7,260 nt of DNA from assembly GCA_964412105.1 (NCBI GenBank), contig CAYPNM010000089.1:1-7260 (forward strand), given 5' to 3'. This DNA is from JAKAGZ01 sp964412105 (lineage in GTDB: Bacteria > Bacteroidota > Ignavibacteria > Ignavibacteriales > Ignavibacteriaceae). The notes under the pieces are model-generated. The model saw only the letters and a program-made list of their open reading frames with translations. It had not been told where the DNA came from and searched no databases. Of this stretch, positions 1 to 6,012 are shown in pieces. The position numbers and the translations under genes were made by a program. Within the stretch, counting starts at the first letter, position 1. Each line of letters opens with the position of its first letter.

Positions 1-173
1 ATAGATCAGATTTTTATGAAGTAAAAAGGTGTGGGTAAATTGTGGGTATTTTCGCACCGATGTACTCCGATTCACTCTAATTTCATTTCTATGCTTAACG
101 CGGAAATTGTTTTTTTAGGCCGTATGGGCTATATTTAAAGCATAAGTCATGAGCTAAAAAGTGCCTAACATAA
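1..173. other. Gene-less left flank, probable end of an integrated element
   Basis: No gene can be supported here. Reading from the left edge, the three forward frames hit stops at 2-4, 22-24 and 36-38, so at most a 11-residue tail of a gene ending at 38 could be present, which is too short to identify. The stretch contains two GTGGGTA copies and a weak promoter-like pair (TTGTTT at 107-112, TATATT at 130-135, 17 bases apart) pointing right. It directly abuts a tRNA 3' fragment that lacks its normal 5' half. The inference is that this is DNA of an element integrated at a tRNA-Ala gene, with the intact tRNA expected further left, outside the window. Confidence 0.4.
30..48 (+). repeat. Two direct TGTGGGTA repeats, 11 bp apart
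   Basis: TGTGGGTA occurs at 30-37 and again at 41-48, one helical turn apart, in the DNA left of the tRNA fragment. Short direct repeats near an attachment site are typical of arm-type binding sites for tyrosine recombinases. That role is an inference from position; no integrase gene is visible in the window. The repeats themselves are read directly from the sequence. Confidence 0.45.
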
Positions 174-215
174 ATGGCATTCAAGAGGTCAGGAGTTCGA
201 TCCTCCTTAGCTCCA
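174..215 (+). pseudogene. 3' fragment of tRNA-Ala(GGC), probable attachment site
   Basis: The stretch reads as the 3' half of a bacterial tRNA-Ala. It has an anticodon loop ATGGCAT (174-180, anticodon GGC at 176-178), a stem strand TCAAG (181-185) and a 5-base variable region. The T arm is perfect: AGGAG (191-195), TTCGATC loop, CTCCT (203-207). The acceptor 3' strand TAGCTCC (208-214) keeps T at position 70 and is followed by discriminator A215. CCA is not encoded. Upstream there is no D arm and only 3 of 5 possible anticodon-stem pairs. GAGCTA at 151-156 could pair with TAGCTC, but it would give A3-U70 instead of the G3-U70 pair alanyl-tRNA synthetase needs. A functional tRNA is therefore unlikely, and an att-site remnant is the best reading. 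A decayed full tRNA is the alternative. Confidence 0.7.
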
Positions 216-240
216 CTAAGCATCTCTAAATCGGGGGACT

Positions 241-720
241 ATGAAGATTAAAAATGTTTTTATGCTGGCCTTTGCATTTTATTTTGCATTCTCCGGCTGC
301 AATGACCAGGTCTTACCACCTGATAACCTGAATGATCTTCAATTAAGAATTATCAACGCTTCAATCGGAGCGAATTTAATGCCAATTACTCCACCTGATC
401 CTATAAGATGTGTCATCGTTTTGGCAGCCACAAATAAAAATCAAACTGAATCATTGAACAATCTTTCCATAGCTCAGGCAGATGTTTATTTGAATTCAAA
501 TAACAAAAAACTGGGGTCTATTTCTTTTACGACTGACTGGGACGGGAAATTGGGGCCAGCAGAGAGTGATACGGTACGACTTAGCAAAATCACAAATTCT
601 GTTTCCGTATTTACTTCGCCATGCGGTGAATATGTTTATCTTAATTTGTTTGTCAGGCAAAACATTTTCACTTCAATCAGTTTTAAAACCGACAGTATGC
701 GTTTTGGATGTGTTTACTAA
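241..720 (+). CDS. Small lipoprotein of unknown function
   Basis: I do not recognise a named family. The 159-residue product starts with a basic tip and a hydrophobic stretch (residues 6-18) ending in a lipobox-like FSGC, with the lipidated cysteine predicted at Cys20. It should be exported and membrane-anchored. The mature part is rich in alternating polar and hydrophobic stretches. A segment around residues 79-116 (Asp-Val-Tyr-Leu, then SFTTDWDG, then AESDTVRL) resembles the strands of an immunoglobulin/FN3-like beta-sandwich; this is a weak inference. Cys57, Cys128 and Cys157 remain in the mature chain. The start is supported by a GGGGGA ribosome site at 233-238 immediately upstream. It is the first gene right of the tRNA-Ala fragment, and the methyltransferase gene follows after 5 bases, so the two are probably cotranscribed. 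Confidence 0.75.
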   Translation: MKIKNVFMLAFAFYFAFSGCNDQVLPPDNLNDLQLRIINASIGANLMPITPPDPIRCVIVLAATNKNQTESLNNLSIAQADVYLNSNNKKLGSISFTTDWDGKLGPAESDTVRLSKITNSVSVFTSPCGEYVYLNLFVRQNIFTSISFKTDSMRFGCVY

Positions 721-725
721 ATTAG

Positions 726-1352
726 ATGAAAAATACCTGGCTTGACATAGAATTAAGTGATTATGAAAATCATATGGCTTTGCCCGGTATTGCTCAATCA
801 CAATATTTATCGGAGTATTTTTTTGAAGTACTGGAATCATATCAGCCAAGCACAGTTGCAATATTCGGATGCTCCGGCGGTAACGGTTTGGAAAAAATTG
901 ATGGAAAGAAATTAGAAAAGATTATATGCATCGATATAAATCCGGATTTCTTAAAGGAAGCAGAGAATCGTTATAAGGATAATTTTAGGAATATTGAATT
1001 TGTTTGCCAGGATATTGCATCTCAAAATTTTAAGATCAGCAGTATAGATTTAATCTATGCAGGATTAGTTTTTGAATATGTCGAAATAGAACCTGCAATA
1101 GTTAATATTTCAAAAAGTCTTAATAAAAATGGAATACTTGCAGTCGTCATTCAACAACCACACGAAAATATTCCTGAAGTTACTCCCAGTAAATATAAAA
1201 GCTTAGAAAAGTTAAGCCAGATATTTAGATTTGTCTCCCCTATAAAATTAATTGAACTATGTGAAGCTTATAATATTAGATCAATTTCACAAAAAGAAGT
1301 ACTGCTTCAATCCGGTAAAAAATTTATTGAATTGATATTTCAAAAGCACTGA
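726..1352 (+). CDS. Class I SAM-dependent methyltransferase
   Basis: The 208-residue cytoplasmic protein has the Rossmann-type methyltransferase layout. Motif I is VAIFGCSGGNG at residues 44-54 (the glycine-rich SAM loop). The acidic end of strand 2 is ICIDINPDFL at 67-76, with Asp70 placed to bind the SAM ribose. A post-II acidic site lies at Cys94-Gln95-Asp96, and motif IV/strand 4 is IDLIYAGLVFEYVE at 107-120. The N-terminal 40 residues and the region after residue 145 (with PHENIPEVTP) probably form the substrate side. The substrate cannot be told from sequence. The start lies 5 bases after the upstream lipoprotein stop and lacks a strong ribosome site, which suggests translational coupling. 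The gene is very rich in Lys, Ile and Asn codons compared with the transporter downstream, consistent with but not proof of transfer. Confidence 0.85.
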   Translation: MKNTWLDIELSDYENHMALPGIAQSQYLSEYFFEVLESYQPSTVAIFGCSGGNGLEKIDGKKLEKIICIDINPDFLKEAENRYKDNFRNIEFVCQDIASQNFKISSIDLIYAGLVFEYVEIEPAIVNISKSLNKNGILAVVIQQPHENIPEVTPSKYKSLEKLSQIFRFVSPIKLIELCEAYNIRSISQKEVLLQSGKKFIELIFQKH

Positions 1353-1426
1353 AAAAAGCTGCAAACGGACAGGCAATCAATCGAACGTTTTACGAGTTAT
1401 TAAAAATATTGTTGATAATCTTATTG

Positions 1427-1438
1427 CTTAAGCTTAAG
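1427..1438. promoter_or_regulatory. 12-bp perfect palindrome upstream of lipoprotein gene
   Basis: CTTAAGCTTAAG is a perfect palindrome, flanked on both sides by the direct repeat TTATTG (1421-1426 and 1439-1444). It lies 33 bases before the ATG at 1472 and just upstream of a -10-like TAAAAT at 1445-1450. That placement would suit an operator overlapping a promoter. The function is inferred; the palindrome and repeats are read directly. Confidence 0.35.
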
Positions 1439-1471
1439 TTATTGTAAAATTATCTATCGAGAGAGGGGAAT

Positions 1472-1930
1472 ATGAGAGCAAAATTAATTCTTATCTCTAC
1501 GTTAACAGCATTTATTTTTACTTCCTGCCGGAATTCGGACCAGGGAACAAATCCTGTTGAAAAAGTTAATCTCACGATGGTAATTGTCTCCTGCAGCGAT
1601 GTTCCTGCCGTTCTCGATACCAACCTGAGCTATTCAAAATCATTTGTAGAATGGAATACATCCACAAACTGGCATGATACAACAAAAGCAGATAGTCTTG
1701 CGTTATGGTTCCTGCAATCTAAGTACAAAATAACGGATATGTGGTTTCCGGAATATGGCAACATCTGTCTTTATCCGATTAATACCGAGAATTTGGTTAC
1801 AATAAGATTAGCAGAAGCGGATACGAGCCTAAAATCCCAGGGATATAATTCAACTTCAAGGGTTGGAGCGGGATGTTGTTATCCTTCTTACAGGCATTAC
1901 AAATATGAAAGAATTAAAAGCGTTAATTAA
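1472..1930 (+). CDS. Small Cys-containing lipoprotein of unknown function
   Basis: I do not recognise the family. The 152-residue product opens with MRAK and a hydrophobic stretch to residue 17. A lipobox-like FTSC follows, with lipidation predicted at Cys19 and then a Ser/Asn/Gly-rich linker. The mature domain carries Cys41, Cys99 and an adjacent pair Cys135-Cys136, plus many Trp and Tyr residues (e.g. Trp61, Trp67, Trp79, Trp91). This fits an extracytoplasmic fold that may use disulphides. The C terminus is Tyr/Lys/Arg-rich. A purine-rich ribosome site (GAGAGGGGAA, 1461-1470) sits directly before the ATG and fixes the start. A 119-base gap separates it from the methyltransferase, so it may have its own promoter. 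It resembles the lipoprotein at 241-720 in size and export signal, but I see no convincing sequence similarity between them. Confidence 0.72.
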   Translation: MRAKLILISTLTAFIFTSCRNSDQGTNPVEKVNLTMVIVSCSDVPAVLDTNLSYSKSFVEWNTSTNWHDTTKADSLALWFLQSKYKITDMWFPEYGNICLYPINTENLVTIRLAEADTSLKSQGYNSTSRVGAGCCYPSYRHYKYERIKSVN

Positions 1931-1950
1931 AGCTCTTATCCGGAGAAATT

Positions 1951-1980
1951 TTTTCATATTCCAGTCTTAAAAGCTATAAT
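1951..1980 (+). promoter_or_regulatory. Candidate promoter for the MATE gene
   Basis: A perfect -10 hexamer TATAAT lies at 1975-1980. TTTTCA at 1951-1956, 18 bases upstream, matches the -35 consensus at 4 of 6 positions. Transcription would start near 1987 and leave a leader of about 75 bases before the ATG at 2063. The hexamers are seen; promoter activity is inferred, and AT-rich DNA gives such matches by chance. Confidence 0.35.
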
Positions 1981-2062
1981 CTTTTTTATTTAAGGGAAAA
2001 TTTATGTTATTTTGATATTCGGGGGAAATTAATTATAGCAATTTTAATTTATCCGGGAATTA

Positions 2063-3409
2063 ATGAACCCATTCCCAGTTAATAACTACTACAAAAAAGT
2101 CCTTCGAATTGCTCTTCCGGCAATAGCAGGCCTGTCGACTCAAATGGTACTTTCGCTTGTCGATACTGCAATGGTAGGAAGACTGCCTGAATCGGTTTAT
2201 GCATTGGCAGCCATGGGTCTTGGTGTGCTCGCAACGTGGGCCCTGATAAGCTTTTTCTCAAGCCTGGCTACCGGAACTCACGTTCTTGTGGCAAGAAAAT
2301 ACGGTGAAAGCGATTACACTTCGTGCGGCAAAATCCTTAACAATTCCATATATCTAAGTTTTGTTATCGGTTCAATAGTAGCAATGATTGCAGTGTTTTT
2401 CGCATATGACATTTCGCACTTTTTTGCTGCAGACCCGGAAGTGGGAAAATTAGCAGGCGATTTCATTTTTTACCGGTTCATAGGAATCCCGTTTTTTCTT
2501 ATTTCGGTTTCATACCGCGGATTTTATTTCGGAATAAATAAGACAAAAATATTTATGATCTCCGGAATAATTACAAACCTGTTGAACATATTTTTTAATT
2601 ACATGCTCATATATGGAAAGTTTGGTTTGCCGAGAATGGGAGTTGCGGGTTCGGCCCTTGGTTCGACTTTTGCAACTATGTTTGATATGTTTTTCTATCT
2701 GGTAGTACTTGCATCCCCGACGTACAGGAGAAGATTTCAGAATTTCAGAAATTTGAAAGTTGATTTTAGTATAATAAGAAAAATTTATAAAATCTCAATT
2801 CCTGTATCGTTTCAAAATGTTTTTATACTTATAGGGTTTCTAAGTTTTGTTGCCATCACAGGTATAATCGGAACAAAACAGCAGGCGGCAACACAAACAA
2901 TAATGAGCACGCTTTTCCTTTCGCTTTTGCCCAGTTTTGGATTTGGTATTGCGGCACAAACGCTTGTCGGCAATAATCTGGGATCGGGCAAGCTGCGCCT
3001 GGCGAAAATTTACGGATATGAAACTGCAAAAATCGCGACATACTATACAATCTTTTTAGGGCTCATTTTCATTCTTTTTCCGAAAGCTGTCCTTTCAATT
3101 ATTACGACTGATAATGTAATTCTTGAAGTTGCAAAACCGGCACTCAGAGTTGCCGGAGTAGCGCAAATGTTTTATGCAACCGGGATTGTTCTGGGAAACG
3201 GTTTGCAGTCTGCGGGTAAGACCTTCTTTGTTATGATGTCAGAAGTAGTTACGAATTTGCTGATTTTTGTCCCTTTATCGTACTTTTTAGGGGTTTATTT
3301 GCATCTGGGGCTGACATGGGCATGGGGTGCTCTACCGGTTTATATCATATTATTTTCTGCCACAATTCTGATAAAATTCAGGTTCGGCAGGTGGGGAGAG
3401 AGATTATAA
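2063..3409 (+). CDS. MATE family multidrug/solute efflux transporter
   Basis: This is an inner-membrane antiporter of the multidrug and toxic compound extrusion family, expected to export organic compounds using a Na+ or H+ gradient. At 448 residues it has the usual family length and about twelve hydrophobic segments in two homologous halves. The first half starts with LPAIAGLSTQMVLSLVDTAM (18-37; Pro19, Asp34), followed by the VARKYGESD loop (76-84) and the RGFYFGINKTK segment (152-162). It also has TNLLNIFFNYMLIYG (171-185) and GVAGSALGST (193-202). The second half repeats the pattern with ISIPVSFQNV (244-253), AAQTLVGNNLGSGK (297-310) and GNGLQSAGKT (378-387). A GGGA ribosome site at 2055-2058 supports the start. 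Substrate and coupling ion cannot be read from sequence, so no symbol is given. It looks intact and is probably transcribed on its own. Confidence 0.93.
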   Translation: MNPFPVNNYYKKVLRIALPAIAGLSTQMVLSLVDTAMVGRLPESVYALAAMGLGVLATWALISFFSSLATGTHVLVARKYGESDYTSCGKILNNSIYLSFVIGSIVAMIAVFFAYDISHFFAADPEVGKLAGDFIFYRFIGIPFFLISVSYRGFYFGINKTKIFMISGIITNLLNIFFNYMLIYGKFGLPRMGVAGSALGSTFATMFDMFFYLVVLASPTYRRRFQNFRNLKVDFSIIRKIYKISIPVSFQNVFILIGFLSFVAITGIIGTKQQAATQTIMSTLFLSLLPSFGFGIAAQTLVGNNLGSGKLRLAKIYGYETAKIATYYTIFLGLIFILFPKAVLSIITTDNVILEVAKPALRVAGVAQMFYATGIVLGNGLQSAGKTFFVMMSEVVTNLLIFVPLSYFLGVYLHLGLTWAWGALPVYIILFSATILIKFRFGRWGERL

Positions 3410-3456
3410 AAAACCTCAAATATTTTGGCTGGTATAAATTTTGCTTCTCTTTTTCA

Positions 3457-3485
3457 TTGACAATAGGTTTATTAAAAGATAATTT
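3457..3485 (+). promoter_or_regulatory. Candidate promoter almost touching the start codon at 3491
   Basis: A perfect TTGACA lies at 3457-3462. Possible -10 elements are GATAAT at 3478-3483 (15-base spacer) or TAATTT at 3480-3485 (17-base spacer). Either would start transcription at about 3490-3492, on the ATG itself. There is no clear Shine-Dalgarno sequence before that ATG, so the arrangement would yield a leaderless or nearly leaderless mRNA. The promoter call is inference from consensus matches. Confidence 0.4.
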
Positions 3486-3490
3486 TAACT

Positions 3491-3889
3491 ATGAAATATA
3501 CAGTAATTAGAATTTCTGTATTTTTGCTGCTTATTACTACTGTATTTGCAGGGGCATACCTCGATTATTTTCACGTTAGAAACGATGGGGATGATGCCAT
3601 AATTGAATGGAAAACTTCGCAGGAAACTAATTTAAAAGATTTTATTATTCAGCGGAGAGGCCCTCAAACTCAGTGGTCTGATATTGCAACGGTAGCACCG
3701 CAGCCAAATAATCCCTTTTATTCGTATACGGATAAGTCAGTCTACAAAACAAATGATTATATCTTTGTATATCGTTTGAAAATAGTGGACAATGACCAAC
3801 AGGTTTCATATTCTAATGAAGCATCCGTTTCGCTGAGCATCTCGGGTGTTAAAAGAACGTGGGGCAGCATTAAGGCAATGTTCAGATAA
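3491..3889 (+). CDS. Small secreted FN3-like protein with basic C-terminal tail
   Basis: The 132-residue product has a cleavable-type signal peptide: MKYTVIR, a hydrophobic core at 8-18, and likely cleavage after Val-Phe-Ala20. The mature part resembles a single fibronectin-III-like module often found in Bacteroidota/Ignavibacteriota surface proteins. Its landmarks are IIEWKTSQETNLKDFIIQRR (37-56), the FYSYTDK strand (76-82) and VYRLKIVDNDQQVSYSNEAS (93-112). Such modules usually precede a type IX secretion sorting domain, but none is present. Instead the chain ends in a short basic, aromatic tail, GVKRTWGSIKAMFR (119-132). The protein is therefore probably periplasmic or surface-associated, perhaps with the tail as an interaction or sorting signal (inference). 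The start is chosen because only this Met gives the signal peptide. The gene starts 81 bases after the MATE stop and may have its own promoter. Confidence 0.75.
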   Translation: MKYTVIRISVFLLLITTVFAGAYLDYFHVRNDGDDAIIEWKTSQETNLKDFIIQRRGPQTQWSDIATVAPQPNNPFYSYTDKSVYKTNDYIFVYRLKIVDNDQQVSYSNEASVSLSISGVKRTWGSIKAMFR

Positions 3890-4009
3890 TTTTCAGTTCT
3901 CACCCAAAAGATTTATTCAATTCCTTAACCAATCATCGTGTGAAAATCGCGGGGCCTTTGGCTTATAAGTCAAAATCAGCTTAAAGGATCCGGAATTCTC
4001 CTTCGTGCT

Positions 4010-4032
4010 ATTGATAAATCAATAACATTGAT
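4010..4032. promoter_or_regulatory. ATTGAT palindrome plus third half-site
   Basis: ATTGAT (4010-4015) and ATCAAT (4018-4023) form a perfect 6-bp inverted repeat with a 2-base centre, and a further ATTGAT follows at 4027-4032. The arrangement could bind a dimeric regulator. The spacing does not fit the FNR site, which needs four central bases. Its role is unknown. Confidence 0.3.
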
Positions 4033-4074
4033 TAACTTCGAATGTCATTGGGCGGAGTTTGAAAGCCAGTTGAA

Positions 4075-4107
4075 GCGTTTTCAGAGCGTTTTCAGAACGT
4101 TTTCAGA
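4075..4107 (+). repeat. Three tandem 11-bp repeats (R-CGTTTTCAGA)
   Basis: GCGTTTTCAGA occurs at 4075-4085 and 4086-4096, and ACGTTTTCAGA at 4097-4107, head to tail without spacers. Only the first base of the last unit differs. Eleven bases is not a multiple of three, so this is not a coding repeat. It is close to one helical turn, so three identical faces would align on one side of the DNA. It lies about 90-120 bases upstream of the SpoIID-type gene. It may be an activator array or simple slippage. Confidence 0.8.
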
Positions 4108-4195
4108 TGCTATGTGAAGCACTGGAGAATGTAAAGCGAGCAAATGTTTTTGGATTATTTTACTTAAATTTAGCCCCATTATTTCCCGGAAGCAG

Positions 4196-5437
4196 ATGAA
4201 AAAATATTCTTCGTTCTATTATATTCTAATTACGATTGCATTTATTATCACCGGTTGCTCAAGCTCTCCCAGATTTACCTCAAGAGGGGATAATAACTTT
4301 GGAGGAAGTTCAACTGATATAAATGCCATCCGTGTTTTGATGGATAATCCCTCAAGTTATTTTACGTGGACAATTGAAAGTGCTGTTAATGTTTCAATTG
4401 ATAATAAACCTGCCGCAATTGTAAATCCCGGAAACGAGGTTGAACTGAGCCCTGATGGTAATAGTGTTAATATGAAAATTTCCGGAAGGAGTTTCTCAGG
4501 AAAGGTTATAAATTTTTCACCGCGAGAAAACCTGATTAGATTTAAGGGCCATTCATACAGGGGAACAATTAAGGTATTTGCTGATAATAACTTAATATCA
4601 GTTGTAAATTCGCTTTCATTGGAAGATTATTTAAAGGGGGTGCTCCCGCTGGAAATGCCGACAGGCAATAACAATGAAAATTATGAAGCATTAAAAGCCT
4701 TTGCTATATGTGCCAGGACGTACTCATTAAATAAATTAAGTGAAAATAAAACTACATTCGATGTCTATATAGATACACGGGACCAGGTATATGGAGGAGT
4801 AGAAAGCGAAAAGGAAATTACCAATAGAGCTGTGGATGAGACAAGAGATCTGATATTAACTTATAATGGTCAGCCTGCAATTACATATTATTCAGCCGCA
4901 TGCGGCGGCCATACAGAGAATGTAAAGGATGTATTTCCAACAAATGGAAAAGACCTGCCTTATTTATCCGGAGTTAAGGATGGCGATGAGCCTTACTGTT
5001 CAATAGCACCTAAGTTTAACTGGGTGGAAGAATATACCGAGCAAACTTTTTTGAGCAGACTTAAAGCAGCAGGACAAGTTGACAATGTAAATTACGAAAT
5101 AGATGATATTCAAATTGCCAGCCGCTTTGAATCAGGAAGAGTTAATGAACTTGACATAACCCTGAAGTCTGCTGATGGAGATGATAAAATAGTTTCGTTA
5201 TATGGCAATAATATCAGAAGCGTAATCCGAAACGCAAATAACAGTGGTATTCTCAGAAGCAACTTGTTCGACATTTCGATGGACGATGGAATTGTGACAA
5301 TAACCGGAAAAGGTAATGGACATGGTGTCGGTCTTTGCCAATGGGGATCAATTTATCTATCAAGAATTGGCTGGAACTACAAAGATATATTAAGTCATTA
5401 TTTTCCGGGAACTCAAATATCTAATATAAAAAGATGA
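4196..5437 (+). CDS. SpoIID/LytB-domain lipoprotein, predicted peptidoglycan lytic enzyme
   Basis: The 413-residue protein starts with a lipoprotein signal (lipobox IITGC, lipidation at Cys21) and should act on the envelope side. Residues 40-120 form a nonspecific beta-rich lead-in with a 'SPDGNSVNMKISGRSF'-type segment. The SpoIID domain runs from about 120 to the end. It includes GTIKVFADN (123-131), SLEDYLKGVLPLEMP (141-155) with Glu153 at the position of the catalytic glutamate of SpoIID, and ALKAFAICARTYSL (165-178). ACGGHTEN (235-242) with Cys236 and His239 matches the metal-site region, and the C-terminal signature is GNGHGVGLCQWG (373-384). SpoIID of Bacillus is a lytic transglycosylase acting on glycan strands lacking stem peptides; the same activity here is by homology. 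No sporulation genes are nearby, so a vegetative cell-wall role is likely. GGAAG at 4188-4192 supports the start. It is the first gene of a three-gene operon. Confidence 0.9.
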   Translation: MKKYSSFYYILITIAFIITGCSSSPRFTSRGDNNFGGSSTDINAIRVLMDNPSSYFTWTIESAVNVSIDNKPAAIVNPGNEVELSPDGNSVNMKISGRSFSGKVINFSPRENLIRFKGHSYRGTIKVFADNNLISVVNSLSLEDYLKGVLPLEMPTGNNNENYEALKAFAICARTYSLNKLSENKTTFDVYIDTRDQVYGGVESEKEITNRAVDETRDLILTYNGQPAITYYSAACGGHTENVKDVFPTNGKDLPYLSGVKDGDEPYCSIAPKFNWVEEYTEQTFLSRLKAAGQVDNVNYEIDDIQIASRFESGRVNELDITLKSADGDDKIVSLYGNNIRSVIRNANNSGILRSNLFDISMDDGIVTITGKGNGHGVGLCQWGSIYLSRIGWNYKDILSHYFPGTQISNIKR

Positions 5438-6012
5438 TCAAAACCGGCTTACCTGTATATCTCGCATCCCAATCTCCAAGGCGGAAAAAACTTCTTCAAC
5501 AGTTAAATTTAAGCTTTAAAACCTTTTCAGTAGAGTGCGAAGAAGATATTAAAAAGGGTGAGACCCCTCTTCAAACAGTTAAAAGACTTTCGAAAAAGAA
5601 ATTATCAATCGCCAGGGCAAAAATTAAGAATGGAATAATAATAACGGCCGATACTGTTGTGGTGGTTAATGGAAAAATAATAGGAAAACCGGTTAATAAG
5701 AAAGATGCTGAACGAATACTTAAACAGTTGAGCGGTAAAACTCACGCTGTTTATACCGGGTTCTCCATCTTTAACAGTAAAAAGAATAAGATGATTAGCG
5801 GGCACGAGAAAACACTTGTAACATTTAGAAAATTAGAGCAACAAGAGATAAGGAAATACATAGCAACCGGAAGTCCTATGGATAAGGCCGGAGCTTATGG
5901 CATTCAGGATGATTACGGTGCAGTTTTTGTAGAGAAGATTAACGGCTGCTATAATAATGTAGTAGGATTGCCTTTAACAAAGTTTTACAAGGCTTTAATC
6001 AGGATTATTTAA
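5434..6012 (+). CDS. Maf family nucleoside triphosphate pyrophosphatase (dTTP/UTP type)
   Basis: This cytoplasmic enzyme of 192 residues, the standard Maf length, hydrolyses noncanonical or excess NTPs to NMP and pyrophosphate and is linked to septum inhibition and nucleotide-pool cleaning. Signature pieces are all present: YLASQSPRRKKLL (9-21) with Ser12, Arg16 and Arg17, and ITADTVV (70-76) with the catalytic-base Asp73. GKPVNKKDAERILKQLSGKT (84-103), DKAGAYGIQ (150-158) and GCYNNVVGLPL (171-181) complete the set. The AYGIQ segment fits the YhdE-like dTTP/UTP pyrophosphatase subgroup rather than the YceF (m7GTP) subgroup, which usually has a Glu-containing segment there; this subgroup call is from memory of the family. 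The start overlaps the upstream stop by four bases (ATGA), so translation is coupled to the SpoIID-type gene. Confidence 0.95.
   Translation: MIKTGLPVYLASQSPRRKKLLQQLNLSFKTFSVECEEDIKKGETPLQTVKRLSKKKLSIARAKIKNGIIITADTVVVVNGKIIGKPVNKKDAERILKQLSGKTHAVYTGFSIFNSKKNKMISGHEKTLVTFRKLEQQEIRKYIATGSPMDKAGAYGIQDDYGAVFVEKINGCYNNVVGLPLTKFYKALIRII

Larger units (their letters stand above)
3890..4195. other. 306-base intergenic region with repeats, no gene seen
   Basis: No convincing open reading frame or RNA gene is visible on either strand. The right two thirds hold an ATTGAT inverted/direct repeat cluster (4010-4032) and a run of three 11-bp tandem repeats (4075-4107). A weak hairpin with two G-U pairs can be drawn from CCTTTGG (about 3955-3961) and TTAAAGG (about 3981-3987). 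I see no good terminator for the gene ending at 3889. The region is long for this otherwise compact window and precedes the three-gene operon starting at 4196, so it probably carries that operon's control region. Confidence 0.5.

Noticed and set aside
107..135. Promoter (TTGTTT, 17 bases, TATATT) in the left flank
   Set aside because: The -35 matches only 3 of 6 positions in AT-rich DNA; noted in the region description but not called.
673..861. Minus-strand open frame across the lipoprotein/methyltransferase junction
   Set aside because: It overlaps the ends of two better-supported genes and encodes nothing recognisable.
1967..1995. Rho-independent terminator after the second lipoprotein gene
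   Set aside because: AAAAG/CTTTT gives only a five-pair AT-rich stem; the T run is part of the stem, and the stretch overlaps a better TATAAT promoter candidate.
2079..2261. Minus-strand open frame of 60 codons inside the MATE gene
   Set aside because: It lies wholly within a well-supported transporter gene, with no ribosome site, no recognisable motif and no membrane or fold logic.
2856..3050. Minus-strand open frame of 64 codons inside the MATE gene
   Set aside because: It is antisense to the conserved second half of the transporter; its composition looks like a shadow frame.
3316..3510. Plus-strand open frame bridging the MATE end and the FN3-like gene start
   Set aside because: It overlaps conserved MATE codons in another frame and the start of the secreted protein; no motif or ribosome site supports it.
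4011..4022. FNR/CRP-type operator
   Set aside because: TTGAT and ATCAA are separated by two bases instead of the four required in the FNR consensus.
5605..5805. Minus-strand open frame of 66 codons inside maf
   Set aside because: It is antisense to the Maf catalytic region, and the maf gene is complete and in an operon.
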